Below are positions 1-13,090 of a stretch of DNA of 64,000 nt, in pieces (position 1 is the stretch's first letter; every line of letters begins with the position of its first letter). The notes under the pieces were generated by a model. The model saw only the letters and a list, made by a program, of their open reading frames with translations. It was not told the origin of the DNA and did not search any database. The translations under genes and the position numbers were made by a program. The DNA is from Utricularia gibba (Eukaryota > Streptophyta > Magnoliopsida > Lamiales > Lentibulariaceae), in assembly GCA_002189035.1 (NCBI GenBank), contig CM007991.1, positions 4,960,001 to 5,024,000 of the forward strand, in the 5' to 3' direction.

Positions 1-115
1 TTAGCATTTGGGGAGGTATGCCTTAGTCTTAGACTCTGACCTTTTTATTCTCTTATTCATTGTTTTTTTTCTTAGTTCAATGCATTGAATATTCATAATA
101 ATTTCCTATTCCTAG

Positions 116-2394
116 GTAATTCCTCAAGCCATATGCACTAGATACGGTCTTTCTGTTGGTGCTAACTTTGTGTGGCTTGTTCGCGTCCTGATGATCATTT
201 GTTATCCTATTTCTTATCCAATAGGCAAGGTAATCTATACAATTGAAAGCGAAGTAAAAACTTTGAATTTATGTCAATGTTGCTTAAACATATGTATATA
301 GATACTGGATTGTGCCCTTGGACATAATGAAGCACTGTTCAGGCGTGCACAGTTGAAAGCTCTCGTTTCTATCCATGGCCAGGAGGTAAATATTTCGACA
401 TTATTAGGAACTCATGGAAATCTATGTTTTTGTCGATCGCTTTTTAGACATCTAGGATATGCGCACTGGAGCCTCCCAAAAGTTTCACTCCTTGAGCAGC
501 TGAGTATATTTGTGGTTTTTAGGCTGGTAAAGGCGGTGAACTCACACATGATGAAACAACCATTATTAGTGGTGCCTTAGATCTGACAGAAAAGGTATTT
601 TTAACTACGCAGGTCTACTATATCGTTTCATTTTACAAATATATAGTAAATATTTTAAAGCTTTTGTATTATCCAAGACATGGCTTAGTTTTTCCGTGAA
701 GCCACTTAGGTTTCCTATCATGCTCCTAGGTTTGACTCAGCCTCCTAAGACTTTCCTTGTTATGAGGAACACCACCTGATTCATAGGGCATTTTTCATCT
801 TGGAACTTTAGTATTGCTTACAGCTTTGTGCAACTATATTATGTGATATTTAATAACAGATTCTGTTTCCTGAACTCCTAAGATGGCAATTAATTATCTA
901 GATTCTGCATTTCCCCTCACTTGTAAACCTCCATGTTCTAATAGACAGCTGAGGAAGCCATGACACCAATTGAGTCAACTTTTTCTCTTGACGTGAATTC
1001 AAAGTTAGATTGGTATGTGCATTTTCTTGAGATTTGAAGTTGTTCAGTCATTTTTTCTTTTTTTTATTAAACATTGCAAGTACAAATATAGTAGACTCAT
1101 GAGCCATTTTCTTTGCTAATTTCAGGGAAGCAATGGGTAAGATTTTGGCTCGTGGCCACAGCCGTGTTCCAGTCTATTCTGGAAATCCAAAGAACATAAT
1201 TGGTCTTTTATTGGTAAACTCTGTGAAATAGGATGCTGTGTCAAATAATCATTGTTGGTATTAAAACCTTAGATGAATGCTGCATACTAGGTAAAGAGCC
1301 TGCTCACTGTGAGGCCAGAAACTGAAACCCCAGTTAGTGCTGTATCTATACGAAGAATTCCACGGTATGGTGGTCATATTCCTCGTCAAATTTTGGATTT
1401 TGAAGGGCTTGATTACACTTTCAGTTCTCAGTGTTCCTGCAGATATGCCTCTCTACGACATCCTTAATGAGTTCCAAAAGGGTAGCAGCCATATGGCAGC
1501 TGTTGTAAAGGCCAAACGCCTGTATAAAATACATTCATATATTGAGGAGAAGGTTGAAGAGACCGAGGATGCGAATAGCAGTTCAGAATTGACTATTCCA
1601 TTGATATCCAAGGAAGTTCAGAATGCAGAAAGCATCATTGACGTCGAGAAGCCTGCAAGATCCCCTCCTAAAATTAGCTTGGCGTACAGTGATGCAGCCA
1701 TAAATGGATTGGCTGGGTTTGATGATTCTGAAGATGGTGAAGTTATTGGCATTATCACACTAGAGGATGTATTTGAAGAACTTTTGCAGGTAAAGCCTTA
1801 GTCCTAGTCCTAATAATAAACATATACGTGAACCCCTTTATTTTATTCGCTCAGTTGTCAATGTTTTGGTCTGCAAATCTTAAATCAGGAGGAAATTGTC
1901 GACGAAACAGATGAGTTTGTTGACGTGCACAAAAGGTACCTTAGATTTCGGTAGACCCTTTGAAATTTATATAAAGCGTATGGTGGAGTTTGTGAAAATT
2001 TTCTTTTATACTACAGGATACGGGTGGCAGCAGCTGCAGCTGCTTCATCTGTTGCCCGAGCTCCATCTCTACGGAGGTTATCTGGTCAGAAAGGAGCTGT
2101 AAGCAAAGTATTATTGAGAAAAAGGATCATTTTTTCCCCAGAATTTTTTCCCTTTAGATCTCATTTACCTTGACCTCTGGTCTTTATTGTTGCTTTGTGA
2201 TGAGAAAGAAGAAATGCCACTGCTGAGGATAATAAGCCTACTCTGATTTTTTTTTTCTTTTTTTTTTTGTGGCTGAAACCGCTCAGGGAGGACAGCACAA
2301 GCATGGTCTTCTGCCAAAGAAGCATGGGGACGATGACTCTGCTGCAAAATTGCGAAGCAATTATAGCAACGAGGTTTATGGAAACAAAAGATGA
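116..2394 (+). CDS. CNNM/DUF21 plus CBS-domain membrane protein, 3' part
   Basis: Ten exons can be read, all with GT-AG borders and joining phases: 116-229, 302-385, 523-594, 945-1012, 1126-1213, 1291-1364, 1432-1789, 1889-1935, 2017-2098, 2287-2394 (stop 2392-2394). They give 364 residues. The first exon is the end of the DUF21 transmembrane region ([19 protein letters not shown]). Next come the linker with the family motif [11 protein letters not shown] and a CBS pair ([20 protein letters not shown] ... [18 protein letters not shown]) split by an acidic insert. The tail is basic and Ala-rich. The family is related to CorC/CNNM metal transporters; plant members are multi-pass proteins of unproven transport role. 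The start and N-terminal membrane segments lie left of the window. A 154-codon open frame from 1337 is only exon 7 read through its flanking introns. Family assignment is strong, function inferred. Confidence 0.88.
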
Positions 2395-2862
2395 AGTAGC
2401 GGGTACTTGAAGCATTTAGCAGAACCTCCACCCTTCCAAATGAGTTGTGTGACATCTGTGAATGGCCAGTAGGAGTTTCTTTTCAAAATAAAATAAGTAG
2501 AGCGTTCTCTATTCTTCCACACAACAATCTGCATTGGGTCACTATGGTTTTCGAGAGAATTTGATCAAGTTCCCCAATGAGTGCCCTTAACTAATCCAGA
2601 CTTGCATGCAGAACTAAAGTGTTGGGCTGGGGTTTCTTGAGAGCAACACAATTTTGTGTGGCGCCAGATGAATATGTCTCGCTTGAGTCAGTAGGAGAGT
2701 GCAGCAGGCATTGCAGAGAACTCGTCTCTCTTCATTTCCATTGCCTGCATTTTTGGACTCAGGTGTTGGATAGGACACGACCAACTGTAAATTACAAAAC
2801 CTTCTAAAATCTCTCTGTCGGTTGGTACTTAATTCCCCGCACTGTCAAGACTTCCCCCATTC
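2395..2862. other. 3' UTR and intergenic sequence
   Basis: Follows the stop codon of the DUF21/CBS gene. Probably its 3' UTR for the first few hundred bases. No further coding signal was recognised. Confidence 0.5.
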
Positions 2863-3470
2863 CAAAAAATATTTATAAATTAAACAAGTGCTCTACATCA
2901 CATTCACATAGAAAATATATAGTAATCGCAAGTCCAAATTAGTCCATATGGATCAAACGATTTTCAGTTGTAAGTCTTACGTGTAAACAGGATTAAATAG
3001 GGGATTTTTGACATGAAGTATGTTTCTAATCAAAAGAAATTAGTAAAAATTCATAAGATGACTTCTACACTAAAAGCATACAATTAAATGAGTAGATCAA
3101 TATTTCTAGAAATTTAGAAGTAAATATTTCACTTAATCTGAAAATTAATCATGTTTAAAGGTGACTTAAATACTCTCATGTCACTATTCCGATTCATGCA
3201 TGAAAATAGTAAAGAAAATAACAAAGAAAGCAAGTTCAGGTAAAGCATACATTGCAATGAGTTAACATTCAAACATAAAATGGGAAAATGCAGAAAGTAA
3301 AAATGTTTGGTCAAGTCTCCAAGTTAGCCAAGACTCAACTTGACTATGGAAGGAGGGTTTAGTCTCAGGTGATCAATATTAGCCAAACATATTCTACTAA
3401 CATACTTTCTTGGAAAATGCAGAAAGTAAAAATTCAAAGTTAACTGACACTACGGAAGGAATAAGCTTAA
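2863..3470. mobile_element. Family-C LTR-like repeat, copy 1
   Basis: This block matches 5877-6260 and about 46250-46800. Shared landmarks are an atatttataaa tract near its left edge, the segment ACGATTTTCAGTTGYAAGTC, GACTTCTAYACTAAAA, GAGTAGATCA and ACTTAATYTGAAAATTAATCAT. No coding capacity. The left end resembles the U5-type end of the gypsy LTRs elsewhere in the window (a TCAAATAAATTTATAA-like tract), so it is probably an old gypsy LTR read on the minus strand. Ends are eroded and no target duplication was found. Confidence 0.5.
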
Positions 3471-3569
3471 TTGTTTGATAAGGGATTTTTCCATAGGCAA
3501 CACTTGCACTATGAATATCGATATCCTATCAGATCTAGTCGAATGCTGGTTGAATTCCTAATTGACCCT

Positions 3570-4839
3570 GAATGCTGGTCGAATTCCTCAGGTGCTAGTA
3601 GAGAAAAACGCCCCCTTGTGGATCAGTCTAAGAGAGCACGAAGACCTTGGAGCAGATCTCAAGATCTAAATCTTTTTGATAGATATATGGTAACATATCA
3701 AATCATATCTCCGTAAAGATCTTATCTTGTGGAGATATGTATATGTTCCAAATCTTATCTATATATGATCTTTTATTTTGAGTTTAATCAATATTAATCT
3801 CAAAATAACTCTCAATTTAATTTATCCACTTTACCAATTACATCTCATGTAATTGTGTCATTCTATATTATATCGTTGAGTGACTCCACTATTGTGTGTG
3901 ACCCTATAGGCTTCTTCAATCAAGTCCATAATAATGGATTTATTAATTAACTCTTAATTAATCAAATCCATCATTATCGATCATGAGTGATGTCTAGCAA
4001 CATATCATGATCCCCAAGATGTAAGAATAATCAGGTGAAATGATTGAGCCTTTCCATGACCAGCCACCATGCAATGAACAGCTTTCATCATACTTATATC
4101 TCATTCGATACTAGAACATGGGTGTGTGTCTAGCAACATATGCATTCAAGCACTAACACTCAATGACCTACTCAAACAATTCGAGTGTCATTACCCTGGG
4201 CCCAGGACTTACTGTTAGGCTTTGATGCAATTACTTGAGATATGATCTCATCGCTAACATGAGTGATGAATCCTTTATTGATCAGTCAACTATCTCCAAC
4301 CTTAAGAAGTCGCATCCCTACTCATCTATACTAGGCAAGCCATGGTTAGGCTCTCATTAGTAATGAGCGAAAATGTGAGCTTAAGATGAAGATAACTTTG
4401 TTGACTTCAAGTCTAAGCTTAATTGCACGGCTGTCATATTCGAGATCTTGCTACTGACACTTGGTTAGCTTCCCATAGTAGCATCTCGAAGATGAGTCAT
4501 CCAGTGAATCGATTCTCTAATCGAAACCCTCACATAGGTTCTAGTAATCTCATTACATCAATTGTGAGAACCATTGCCTAAACAATTTAGGGAACTCAAT
4601 GTGTGCCAGCTTATCCGTATTTGTGATATCCTCATTTCACAAATATTCTAGCTAGGGAGTTTTTAACTTGATCATGAGTGCTTGAAGAATCTCACATTAT
4701 GACCTCATCATAATTTCTATAGCACATAGATCAAGTAGAGGATTTTATCAATGATATAAATTTGATCACAATTCAAAGTAAATATCATAAGATAAGATTT
4801 GCCAATGAGTTGATTATCTCTATAACACATACACTAACA
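3570..4839 (+). mobile_element. Solo LTR-A, 5'-truncated copy
   Basis: Nearly identical to the internal and right part of the complete solo LTR at 11154-12635, ending in the same ...ACACATACACTAACA. The first ~210 bp of the full LTR are missing. Just upstream (3541-3559) an extra short copy of GAATGCTGGTYGAATTCCT suggests a rearranged left junction. It abuts the internal part of an LTR-B at 4840, so it probably landed in that LTR, whose first ~130 bp are not found. Confidence 0.75.
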
Positions 4840-5876
4840 TTAGTTGGGACTAAATCTGCGATTTAGTCCCAACCTTCTAATAGTTTCCTTCGAGCAATGC
4901 AGCACAGGTCGCAATACAAATCTCAAGAAGCCGAATATGAACAGTGTAGTGGCAGAGAAGGTGGCAGAAGTTTAAAAAAGAGTACACACAAAGTCCAAGG
5001 AGGTGAAAAATTGAGATTTTGGACAAAAAAGGAGGGAAGATCTCCCATTGGAAACTCAAGACAAGTTTCTCGAGATTTTTCTGGAGGAAGAAAAAGGAGG
5101 GGACGATGAACCAGAAGAACACAGCTTCTCTTGAGAAATTATTTTCGTTCTTCATGTTTACTGTTCCTAGCTAAGACTAGATTTGGATTTCATGTGTGAA
5201 CGAAGTGTCTTTCCTACTTCTGCTTTATATTGATCGTTGTTATTTAACATTTGTAGTCAGGATGTTGCTTAGGATATGCTATGAAAATGTTTTACTTTTC
5301 ATTGTTATGAGTAGCTAAGCACTTAGAGGGGGTGCCTTGGGGTGAAGAGGGGAGAAACATGCTAATCCATCCTTAGACCTAATAAATCATAAGTCACACT
5401 ACTTCCTTAGCAAACCAAGATAGATCCAAGAGGGGAAGATAGTGAAACCCAACTAACAACCCTAATTAGAGGTAGACCAAAGATTAGGGGGAAAACAAGA
5501 ATCCGGGTAGACCTAGATTTTTGTGTGTTAGTTATATGATTTATGGTTTGTGTAAGCTTGTTTAGTGATAAACATACATCCCCTAGGAGTCCCAAGGCAT
5601 CACCCATTTCATTCTAGAAACAACCGAGCTCCAAAACTTATTACTTTTCTTTACTGTATTTCGTTGTATTTCTGCCTTAGTCCTAATTAAGACCAATTCT
5701 ACCAAGGTGATACTGATTTCATGCATTAACTTTCACATAGCAAGCACCTAGCTCATTGTGTTCAACCCTTGTCCACTATGCTCATAATTGTTTTATGCTT
5801 GAAGGTGTATTAGGTTATAAATTTATTTGATAGGAAAATTTGCATTTAACGACGTTGCATAATTTTTCGTTTATCA
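4840..5876 (+). mobile_element. Gypsy LTR-B fragment
   Basis: Reverse-complement match to the complete LTR at 25616-26790. It begins inside the LTR with the 31-bp palindrome (4843-4873) and ends in ...TTTTTCGTTTATCA at 5876, the expected U5 end in plus orientation. Its outer end (TGATAACAC...) is missing where LTR-A joins. Right of it lies family-C sequence. Confidence 0.7.
4843..4873. repeat. 31-bp perfect stem-loop in LTR-B
   Basis: Arms GTTGGGACTAAATC and GATTTAGTCCCAAC are perfect 14-bp complements around a 3-base loop. The same structure occurs at 26633-26663 with a different loop, and in a mutated form at 50901-50931. Confidence 0.8.
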
Positions 5877-7100
5877 GGGAGTAAACGATTTTCAGTTGCA
5901 AGTCCTATATGTAAGAGGGATTAAATAAGGGTGTTTTTTTTTCGTCAAGTGGGTTTCTATTCTAAAGTAATTAGTAAAAAATTCATAAAATGACTTCTAT
6001 ACTAAAAACAAACAACAAAATGAGTAGATCAGCATTATTGGAAATTAAAAAGTGAACATTTCACTTAATTTGAAAATTAATCATTCTTATGGGTAACTTA
6101 AACACTCTCCGATTCATGCATGAAAGCAATAAAGAAAGCAAGTTCAGGCAAAGTAGACATTCCAATGAGGTAAATATTCAAAGAGAAAACGGGAAAAACA
6201 CTAGCATATTAAGCAAAGTGCAGATAGAAAATGTAGAAAGTACAAATGTGTGCTCAAGTCTCCAAGTCAATTCTATGCATCAGATGCCTGCTTCTTCTCC
6301 TGCAAATTGGTTGTTAAGCCTTTGCTGGGAAGGTTCCTAGTGTTCTGGTGTCATTCTTGGTGATGGAGGTGGTTCCAATGTCACTCTTGAACTGCTTCCT
6401 TTGTCTTCTTCTCAATGGATAGGTCTCTTTCTACAGAGCTGTGAGTGTTGGAGGTAAGTTCCACTATCATGTTGGAACTATTTCTCCTTTGTCTTCTTCG
6501 TGGAAGCTCGTTAAAACTCACCGGAAAATCCTCTTCCATTGTCTGAAATCTCCGTTCTCTCCCTACTCGATCATGTTTGTCCCCTGTTGTGTGCCTTGGG
6601 ATGGCTTTGTTGAGGTGGGTTGTATAAAAAGGCCCAATTTGAGACCATCATATGATGAATGTCTGAATGAGGATCCTCCGGGTACTACCTCGCCTAGAAT
6701 ATGGCACCCCACTATCTTCGATGCACTGTTCTATGAATCTACCAATCCATGTTGTCGCATTGATTGGCTGCGAGTGATGCCAGATGGGGCATCATTTGGT
6801 TTACGTTGTCACCTATCACATCTCAATGCTCTCTATAGAAAATCTGCCAGCTTCTTGTGCCTCGTTGACTGTGTTTGGATGATGCTGACTCGTTTACACG
6901 CTGGGTCAACCAGCGGCTGGAAGGGTGTGCATTCCCATTCACTCTCATCTCTTATTGGGTTAATGCTACTTCGGTACATATTAACCAATGTGGTCACAAC
7001 GTAGTATATCAAGGGCCCATTTCTTGGATTGATATGAAATTTATGAAAGGCCTGCATGTAATAAATCTATTTAAACCATATAAAAAAACGAAGTAACGGA
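5877..7100. mobile_element. Family-C LTR-like repeat, copy 2, and flanking unknown sequence
   Basis: 5877-6260 matches the repeat at 2941-3330. The rest to about 7100 has a TATAAAAAGGC box near 6626 and an open frame at 6441-7004 that matches no protein I recognise. I treat that frame as chance within retrotransposon sequence. The right boundary is uncertain. Confidence 0.4.
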
Positions 7101-10100
7101 TACCATATTTTTAGCTTCTGCACATGACGACAAAGGTAACCATCAATGTTCCAAATCCTGTAGGCACACTCTCCCGATATTTATGCTACAAAACTTGGAT
7201 TTTATCATGTATTTCTACGTTTTTGTGATTAGCGACAATGTGTCTTTTACTCTTAATTGGGACTAAATCTATGATTTATAGTAGATAAGATTTTCAAGTA
7301 GCGATCAATATGTTTGGATAGACTTAGTCCTATATATGTTGAAAATTGGTAGACTTAAATATAGGGTGATCTAGGAACTTAGGAAACCTAAAACCCAAAA
7401 ATTTCTAAAGGAAGGGAATCAGATAAACTTGTATACCTTTATAACTCTAAGTCATTACATTTGATATATTAGAGTTACTATTTGAATTATATTGTTTGTT
7501 ACTTTTTTACATTTGATACATTATTAGTTTTAACTGCCCCATAAGAATGAGGTAATGATTTAGATCTGAAGAAGGATCCCACTTCTAAACCTATTGAAAC
7601 TCAACTTTGTACTATTTTTTGACTTTTGTTGGATAAATATATTTCAGTTATAAAATTATTGACTCCAGAAATATAATAATGTGGAGAATACCAAAATGCT
7701 TCTCGAAAAATAATTGTCATCGAATTTTGGTAGCCCAGCCTCAATTGGTCCTCCGCTATCTACAACTTAAGATGCTTACCATATAATTCAAGACGAACAA
7801 ATTTATTTAAACTGGATTCTCGTAGAAAATTTAAAGAAGACTTTGTCCATTTTGGGTCTTCTTCTTACATGTCTATCAAGTTGGGAAAAAGGATGATAAA
7901 TAGAAAAAGTTTAATCCACAACACATGTACCCTTTTCTGGTTGTATCTACAACAATTTTCATATTGAATGCACAAACTTCTTTAAAACTTCAGCGTCACC
8001 GAGAACTTAAATCATACCATAATATATGAACATAAAGACCCAATAATGGTATGCAATGATTAGCAAAAAAAGGGGACAGAAGCAGTTTGCTAGACAAAAA
8101 AAAAAAAAAAAAAAACTTTCTATATTGAAAGATCTAACCAAGAATGCTACTTTCTAATATAAGGATTTCACATACCGATCACCAGAAATTTGGAATATAT
8201 TTGTACTAGAGTAAGAGTAACAACATTACTTTCAAATTACATTTGTAGAATTTTTATTTTTAAAAAACAATTTTCGAATAATCTGTAATTCATATTTCTA
8301 TATTATTTTTATTTATAAATTTGTCGTGTGAACTTTAAAAAATAAAATAAAATAATTCAAAAATAAAATTATAATAAATGTAAAATAAAGATTATTGTTG
8401 AAAGTGAATACTTAAATAAAAAATCAATGAGATTCCCTTATTTCTATAAATACAAGAAAATAATTATTAAGTTTTTATTAAATTTTTTTAAATAAAGTTT
8501 TTAGATTTATATGTGTAAAGAACAAAAGTTTGTTTATTTAGTTTTTAAACAAAATGAAATTTTTAATTTTATAGAAAAATCTAAAAAATGAAAAAGAGTA
8601 TTTGTTAAAAAACCAATATTATACCAACATTTGAGTAAAGTTTGATATTTTGCAAAATAAATATATGTTGCACACATAATTTCCCAATAGAGCTATAACA
8701 ACGCACCCTGTGCACCAACGCACTCCCATGCAGACTGCTCCCGTGACTTGCGCTAACGTCCACGACATAGGGAGTTGCCGAGCGCTGGTCTCTGGGAGAC
8801 TAGACTTGGAACTCAACCTAACGCGCCCAAATTGTAACCTCTCAATTACAACATAGACAAGGTAAGGAAGGCGGTTACCTTGTAGCAATCTCCATGATGT
8901 CGAAGCTTTTTTGCTCTCCCGTCGTATTTCACCTTCCTTGTATAACTCACCTGGAGCATCTTCTCCTTCCAAAAATCCATGCCCTGTTGGCCCAATTGGG
9001 CCTTTCCCTCACTTCAATTCATACCAACCCACCCCTCCTCCTTCCACTTGGTTCAACCGCCGCTTGATCTAGGGTTTGATAGTTGTGGGATATTGAATTT
9101 TTTGAATCAAATAAATTTTTGAAATCCTAACACATGAATCTACAATCAAAAGAAAATGTATACTGGCTGGGGTTGAACTCAAGAAGCCTAGTACTTATTA
9201 TGTCTATTATGTACATGAATCTCATGACACACTATGATATACATGAACACAAAGTTATAATTTATGGATTTTTCATTGTTCAAAATCGTCAATAAATGAA
9301 GCAGAGATTTCTCCTGTAAAAAGAATCATCAAAATTCGAACACCTAGTAAAAGTTAGAAAATTTAGAAATTGAACTAAAAAGACAATTTCTAGAGCTTAA
9401 AAGATTTAAGAGGTTTGAAAGGAAAATTCATAACTTCTTGCTCCTATTTCCAAATCAGGAAACTCTTTTTGAAACGTAAGCAATCCTCAAAGAGGTGTAA
9501 AAATCATAGCCAATGAGGACATATAAATCATGAAACATATAGATTGTCATGTAAGCATAGATTTGTATGTAAAATATAAAGAACAAATTGAGAACCCATT
9601 GTCCTGCTTACTCTTGTCCAAATTGACTCCTTCCAAAACCAAAATCTTCGTATACGTCTCTGCTATAACCCTTTGAAATTTTATGATTTTGGCATCACTA
9701 AACAGCTTTTAGCAGATTAAACTCCACAATGGTGCAAATTGTTTACATAATTTCACTCTCAATAAGTTTCCCTTCGTTCCCTCACATTTTTCCTACTTCT
9801 GAATGCTTTTCTTTTACACATATTCTCTTTCAAACCAAAGAAATACATCTCAATCTAGTTAAAACACATGTACTTTTCCAATTGGCCATTGTTGCATTCT
9901 TGTTTTTTTTTTTGTTCTATTTTTTCTCTTTTTTTTTTTCTTTACTCCTCTTTTCCCCATATTTCAATCATAATGCTGAAAATGAGGTATCTCACGAATG
10001 AGACCCGATTAGATGCCAATGGATGTTTCTCAATTGATCAACTCCTATGTGCATTTTATCAACCTCCTCAAAGGGATTAGGTTCCTTTCCATTGCTTCAA

Positions 10101-10815
10101 TGAATTCAATGTCATCCTAAGTGAGTCTCTTCTTTTGGACGACTTTTGATTGAAAGCAACACGCGGAAAACTGTTCAAAATACAAAAGATTAGGAAAATG
10201 GTAAGGCTAAGAAAAAAAAACCTATTCCTATTGAATGCCTTGTTTCCAACTCACAACTTCTTTGCTAGTGCCTTCGTAGTTGCTACCACTGTGGACAAAT
10301 TTTGTTTGGCAATGGAGGTGGTCTTCACGAGGAAGTTCATCTTTTCGCCTAAAAACAAATGCCATAAACAATAGTCAATCTAAAAAAATCATGGGAGGTA
10401 TATTGTACCTTCGCTATGGGGTTGTGAAACCTTTAAGGTACAAGCTAGGAATATGAGGCATCAAAAGAGAATTTTCACTGGGGAATTGAGTTCTCGGAAC
10501 CATTATTGATCTTCAAGAGCCCTTGCTACAAAGCTGATCTTGATTGTATATCTCTATCAAGCTTTCATATTCACTACAACCATTCACTACCTTGAAGGCA
10601 ATGAAACATGAATGTAACCTCATCGAGCATCAATAAAAGAAATTTTTGGCAATTGATCAAGAAGGTCTGAATGAGACTTAGGACTTTTGAGATATTGAGT
10701 TGAGCATCCTTGATGAAGAAAGCATGAGAACCAATATTTCCATCTATTGGTTATATCTTCGTTATCTTTCTTGTTATCCATCAATAATATTAAACCCTAC
10801 CTAACAAGGTATACT
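7101..10815. other. AT-rich intergenic region without recognisable genes
   Basis: Contains a short LTR-B-like remnant around 7255-7290 (half of the palindrome), an A-run at about 8097-8117, a very AT-rich block 8220-8620, a less AT-rich block 8690-9060, and a pyrimidine-rich tract 9898-9962. Short open frames here are lineage-free and of biased composition. I see no supported gene. Confidence 0.5.
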
Positions 10816-12695
10816 TGTTGAGAAAGACCATCAGAGGAGTGAAGGTAGAAATATGGAGTGATAACGATAGGGGAGATAAGGTGGCTGATGTGATGTGTCT
10901 TAATGAGAGTGTCAAAGTCACCCAATAACCCAAGTCATCCAAACTCAAACATGGTATGGCTCAATCTCAATAGAAATTATGGGAATTAGTTATAACTTGT
11001 GAAGAACACATGGAAGGAATATGCATATGTGCATGGAAAGCTGGTCCACCACGAGAATTGCTACTACATGGATGGAATGATGCTGCTTACCGTAATTACT
11101 GTTTTTTATTTCTTTATAAGACCTTATAATGCATGAACAATGTATGGTGAATATGTTGGGTTTCTCGTAGACATCGTGTGTCTCAAAAGCAGCGGAATTT
11201 TAAAAATTTTGAGAAACCCCCAATGCAGATCTTGGAATACGGTATACATCAGACTAAGGTATGCTGAAATACCTTTCAGATGACTCCGTTGTTCACCAAC
11301 CGCCAATAGGAGACGGCCTCTATGGTATCCACACGTGGAGCACTCCGTCGATAACCTTCTCAAAGCTCTTGAATGCTGGTCGAATTCCTCAGGTGCTAGT
11401 AGAGAAAAATGCCCCCTTGTGGATCAGTCTAAGAGAGCACGAAGACCTTGGAGCAGATCTCAAGATCTAAATCTTTTTGATAGATATATGGTAACATATC
11501 AAATCATATCTCTGTAAAGATCTTATCTTGTTGAAATATGTATATGTTCCAAATCTTATCTATATATGATCTTTTATTTTGAGTTTAATCAATATTAATC
11601 TCAAAATAACTCTCAATTTAATTTATCCACTTTACCAATTACATCTCATGTAATTGTGTCATTCTATTTTATGTCGTTGAGTGACTCCACTATTGTGTGT
11701 GACCCTATAGTCTTTTTCAATCAAGGCCGTAATAATGGATTTATTAATTAACTCTTAATTAATCAAATCCATCATTATCGATCATGAGTGATGTCTAGCA
11801 ACATATCATGATCCCCAAGATTAAAGAATAATTAGGTGTACAGATTGAGCCTTTCCATGACCAGCCACCATGCAATGAACAGCTTTCATCATACTTATAT
11901 CTCATTCGATACTAGAACATGGGTGTGTGTCTAGCAACATATGCATTCAAGCACTAACACTCAATGACCTACTCAAACAATTCGAGTGTCATTACCCTGG
12001 GCCCAGGACTTACTTGAGATATGCAATTACTTGAGATATGATCTCATCGCTAACATGAGTGATGAATCCTTTATTGATCAGTCAACTATCTCCAACCTTA
12101 AGAAGTCACATCCCTACTCATCCATACTAGGCAAGCCATGGTTAGGCTCTCATTAGTAATGAGCGAAAATGTGAGCTTAAGATGAAGATAACTTTGTTGA
12201 CTTCAAGTCTAAGCTTAATTGCACGGCTGTCATATTCGAGATCTTGCTACTGACACTTGGTTAGCTTCCCATAGTAGCATCTCGAAGATGAGTCATCCAG
12301 TGAATCGATTCTCTAATCGAAACCCTCACATAGGTTCTAGTAATCTCATTACATCAATTGTGAGAACCATTGCCTAAACAATTTAGGGAACTCAATGTGT
12401 GCCAGCTTATCCGTATTTGTGATATCCTCATTTCACAAATATTATAGCTAGGGAGTTTTTAACTTGATCATGAGTGCTTGAAGAATCTCACATTATGATC
12501 TCATCATAATTTCTATAGCACATAGATCAAGTAGAGGATTTTATCAATGATATAAATTTGATCACAATTCAAAGTAAATATCATAAGATAAGATTTGCCA
12601 ATGAGTTGATTATCTCTATAACACATACACTAACAGAATATCTGTGATTTTCTCTCCCTACGTGCTGATTCTTCAGCCCTTTATTTTTTCCTACT
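10816..12695 (+). repeat. Copia-1 5' LTR, interrupted by solo LTR-A
   Basis: Begins TGTTGAGAAAGACCATC and ends ...TTTTTTCCTACT. Without the insert at 11154-12635 it is about 390 bp. Compared with the 3' LTR it has a ~60-bp extra segment around 10935-10995. The last base is shared with the primer-binding site. Confidence 0.85.
11154..12635 (+). mobile_element. Solo LTR-A, complete, 1482 bp
   Basis: Starts TGTTGGGTTTCTCG and ends ACACATACACTAACA. It is flanked by GAATA on both sides (11149-11153 and 12636-12640). The Copia-1 3' LTR (around 27580) carries the same sequence without this insert, so it acts as a natural empty site. No internal retrotransposon sequence is present, as expected after LTR-LTR recombination. 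Confidence 0.93.
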
Positions 12696-12703
12696 GGTAT
12701 CAG
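12695..12703 (+). promoter_or_regulatory. Copia-1 primer-binding site
   Basis: TGGTATCAG directly after the 5' LTR matches the initiator-Met tRNA primer site typical of plant copia elements. Only the first nine bases fit well. Confidence 0.75.
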
Positions 12704-12779
12704 TGTAGTTGTCTATCTTGCAGTTCCTCCTCCTTCCCTTGAAAGCTTCCGCATATTTTTGTCCTCACGTCCCTTCCCA

Positions 12780-13076
12780 ATGGCCACTTCCAGCAATATT
12801 AATGTGGGCAACTTCATTGCAATCAAGCTCACAAGTACGAATTATGAATTTTGGAGAGAGATGGTCATTGGTTTGACTGACAACCAAGGTCTCTACGAGC
12901 ACTTAACAGGAGAGGCACAACCACCACCACAGTTCAACCCACTTCTAGAAGGCAAGGATCTATCTACTCCTCTAAAACAATCTAAAGCCTTTAAAAAATG
13001 GCATACATTCGATCGACTTCTTCGCACCTGGATTGTTGGTACACTCTCTGACGAAACATGTCCACTGATTAATTAA
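12780..13076 (+). pseudogene. Copia-1 gag fragment
   Basis: About 98 codons from an ATG at 12780. The N-terminal copia gag motif is visible (NFIAIKLTSTNYEFWREMVIGL ... YEHLTGE) and the frame ends with WIVGTLSDE before a stop. In copia gag this is the start of the UBN2-type nucleocapsid precursor. The rest of gag (zinc knuckle) and the protease are missing; integrase sequence starts within a few bases, so an internal deletion joined them. Confidence 0.8.
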
Positions 13077-13090
13077 CTCTTAATTAATGG

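Noticed and set aside
1337-1801. Single 154-codon gene
   Set aside because: Crosses a GT donor at 1365 and an AG acceptor at 1431; the middle is intron of the DUF21/CBS gene.
6441-7004. 187-codon open frame on plus strand
   Set aside because: No recognisable domain; lies in repeat-derived sequence and overlaps open frames on both strands.
8619-8972. 117-codon open frame on minus strand
   Set aside because: Composition unusual for the region, but no motif, no splice context and no recognised family.
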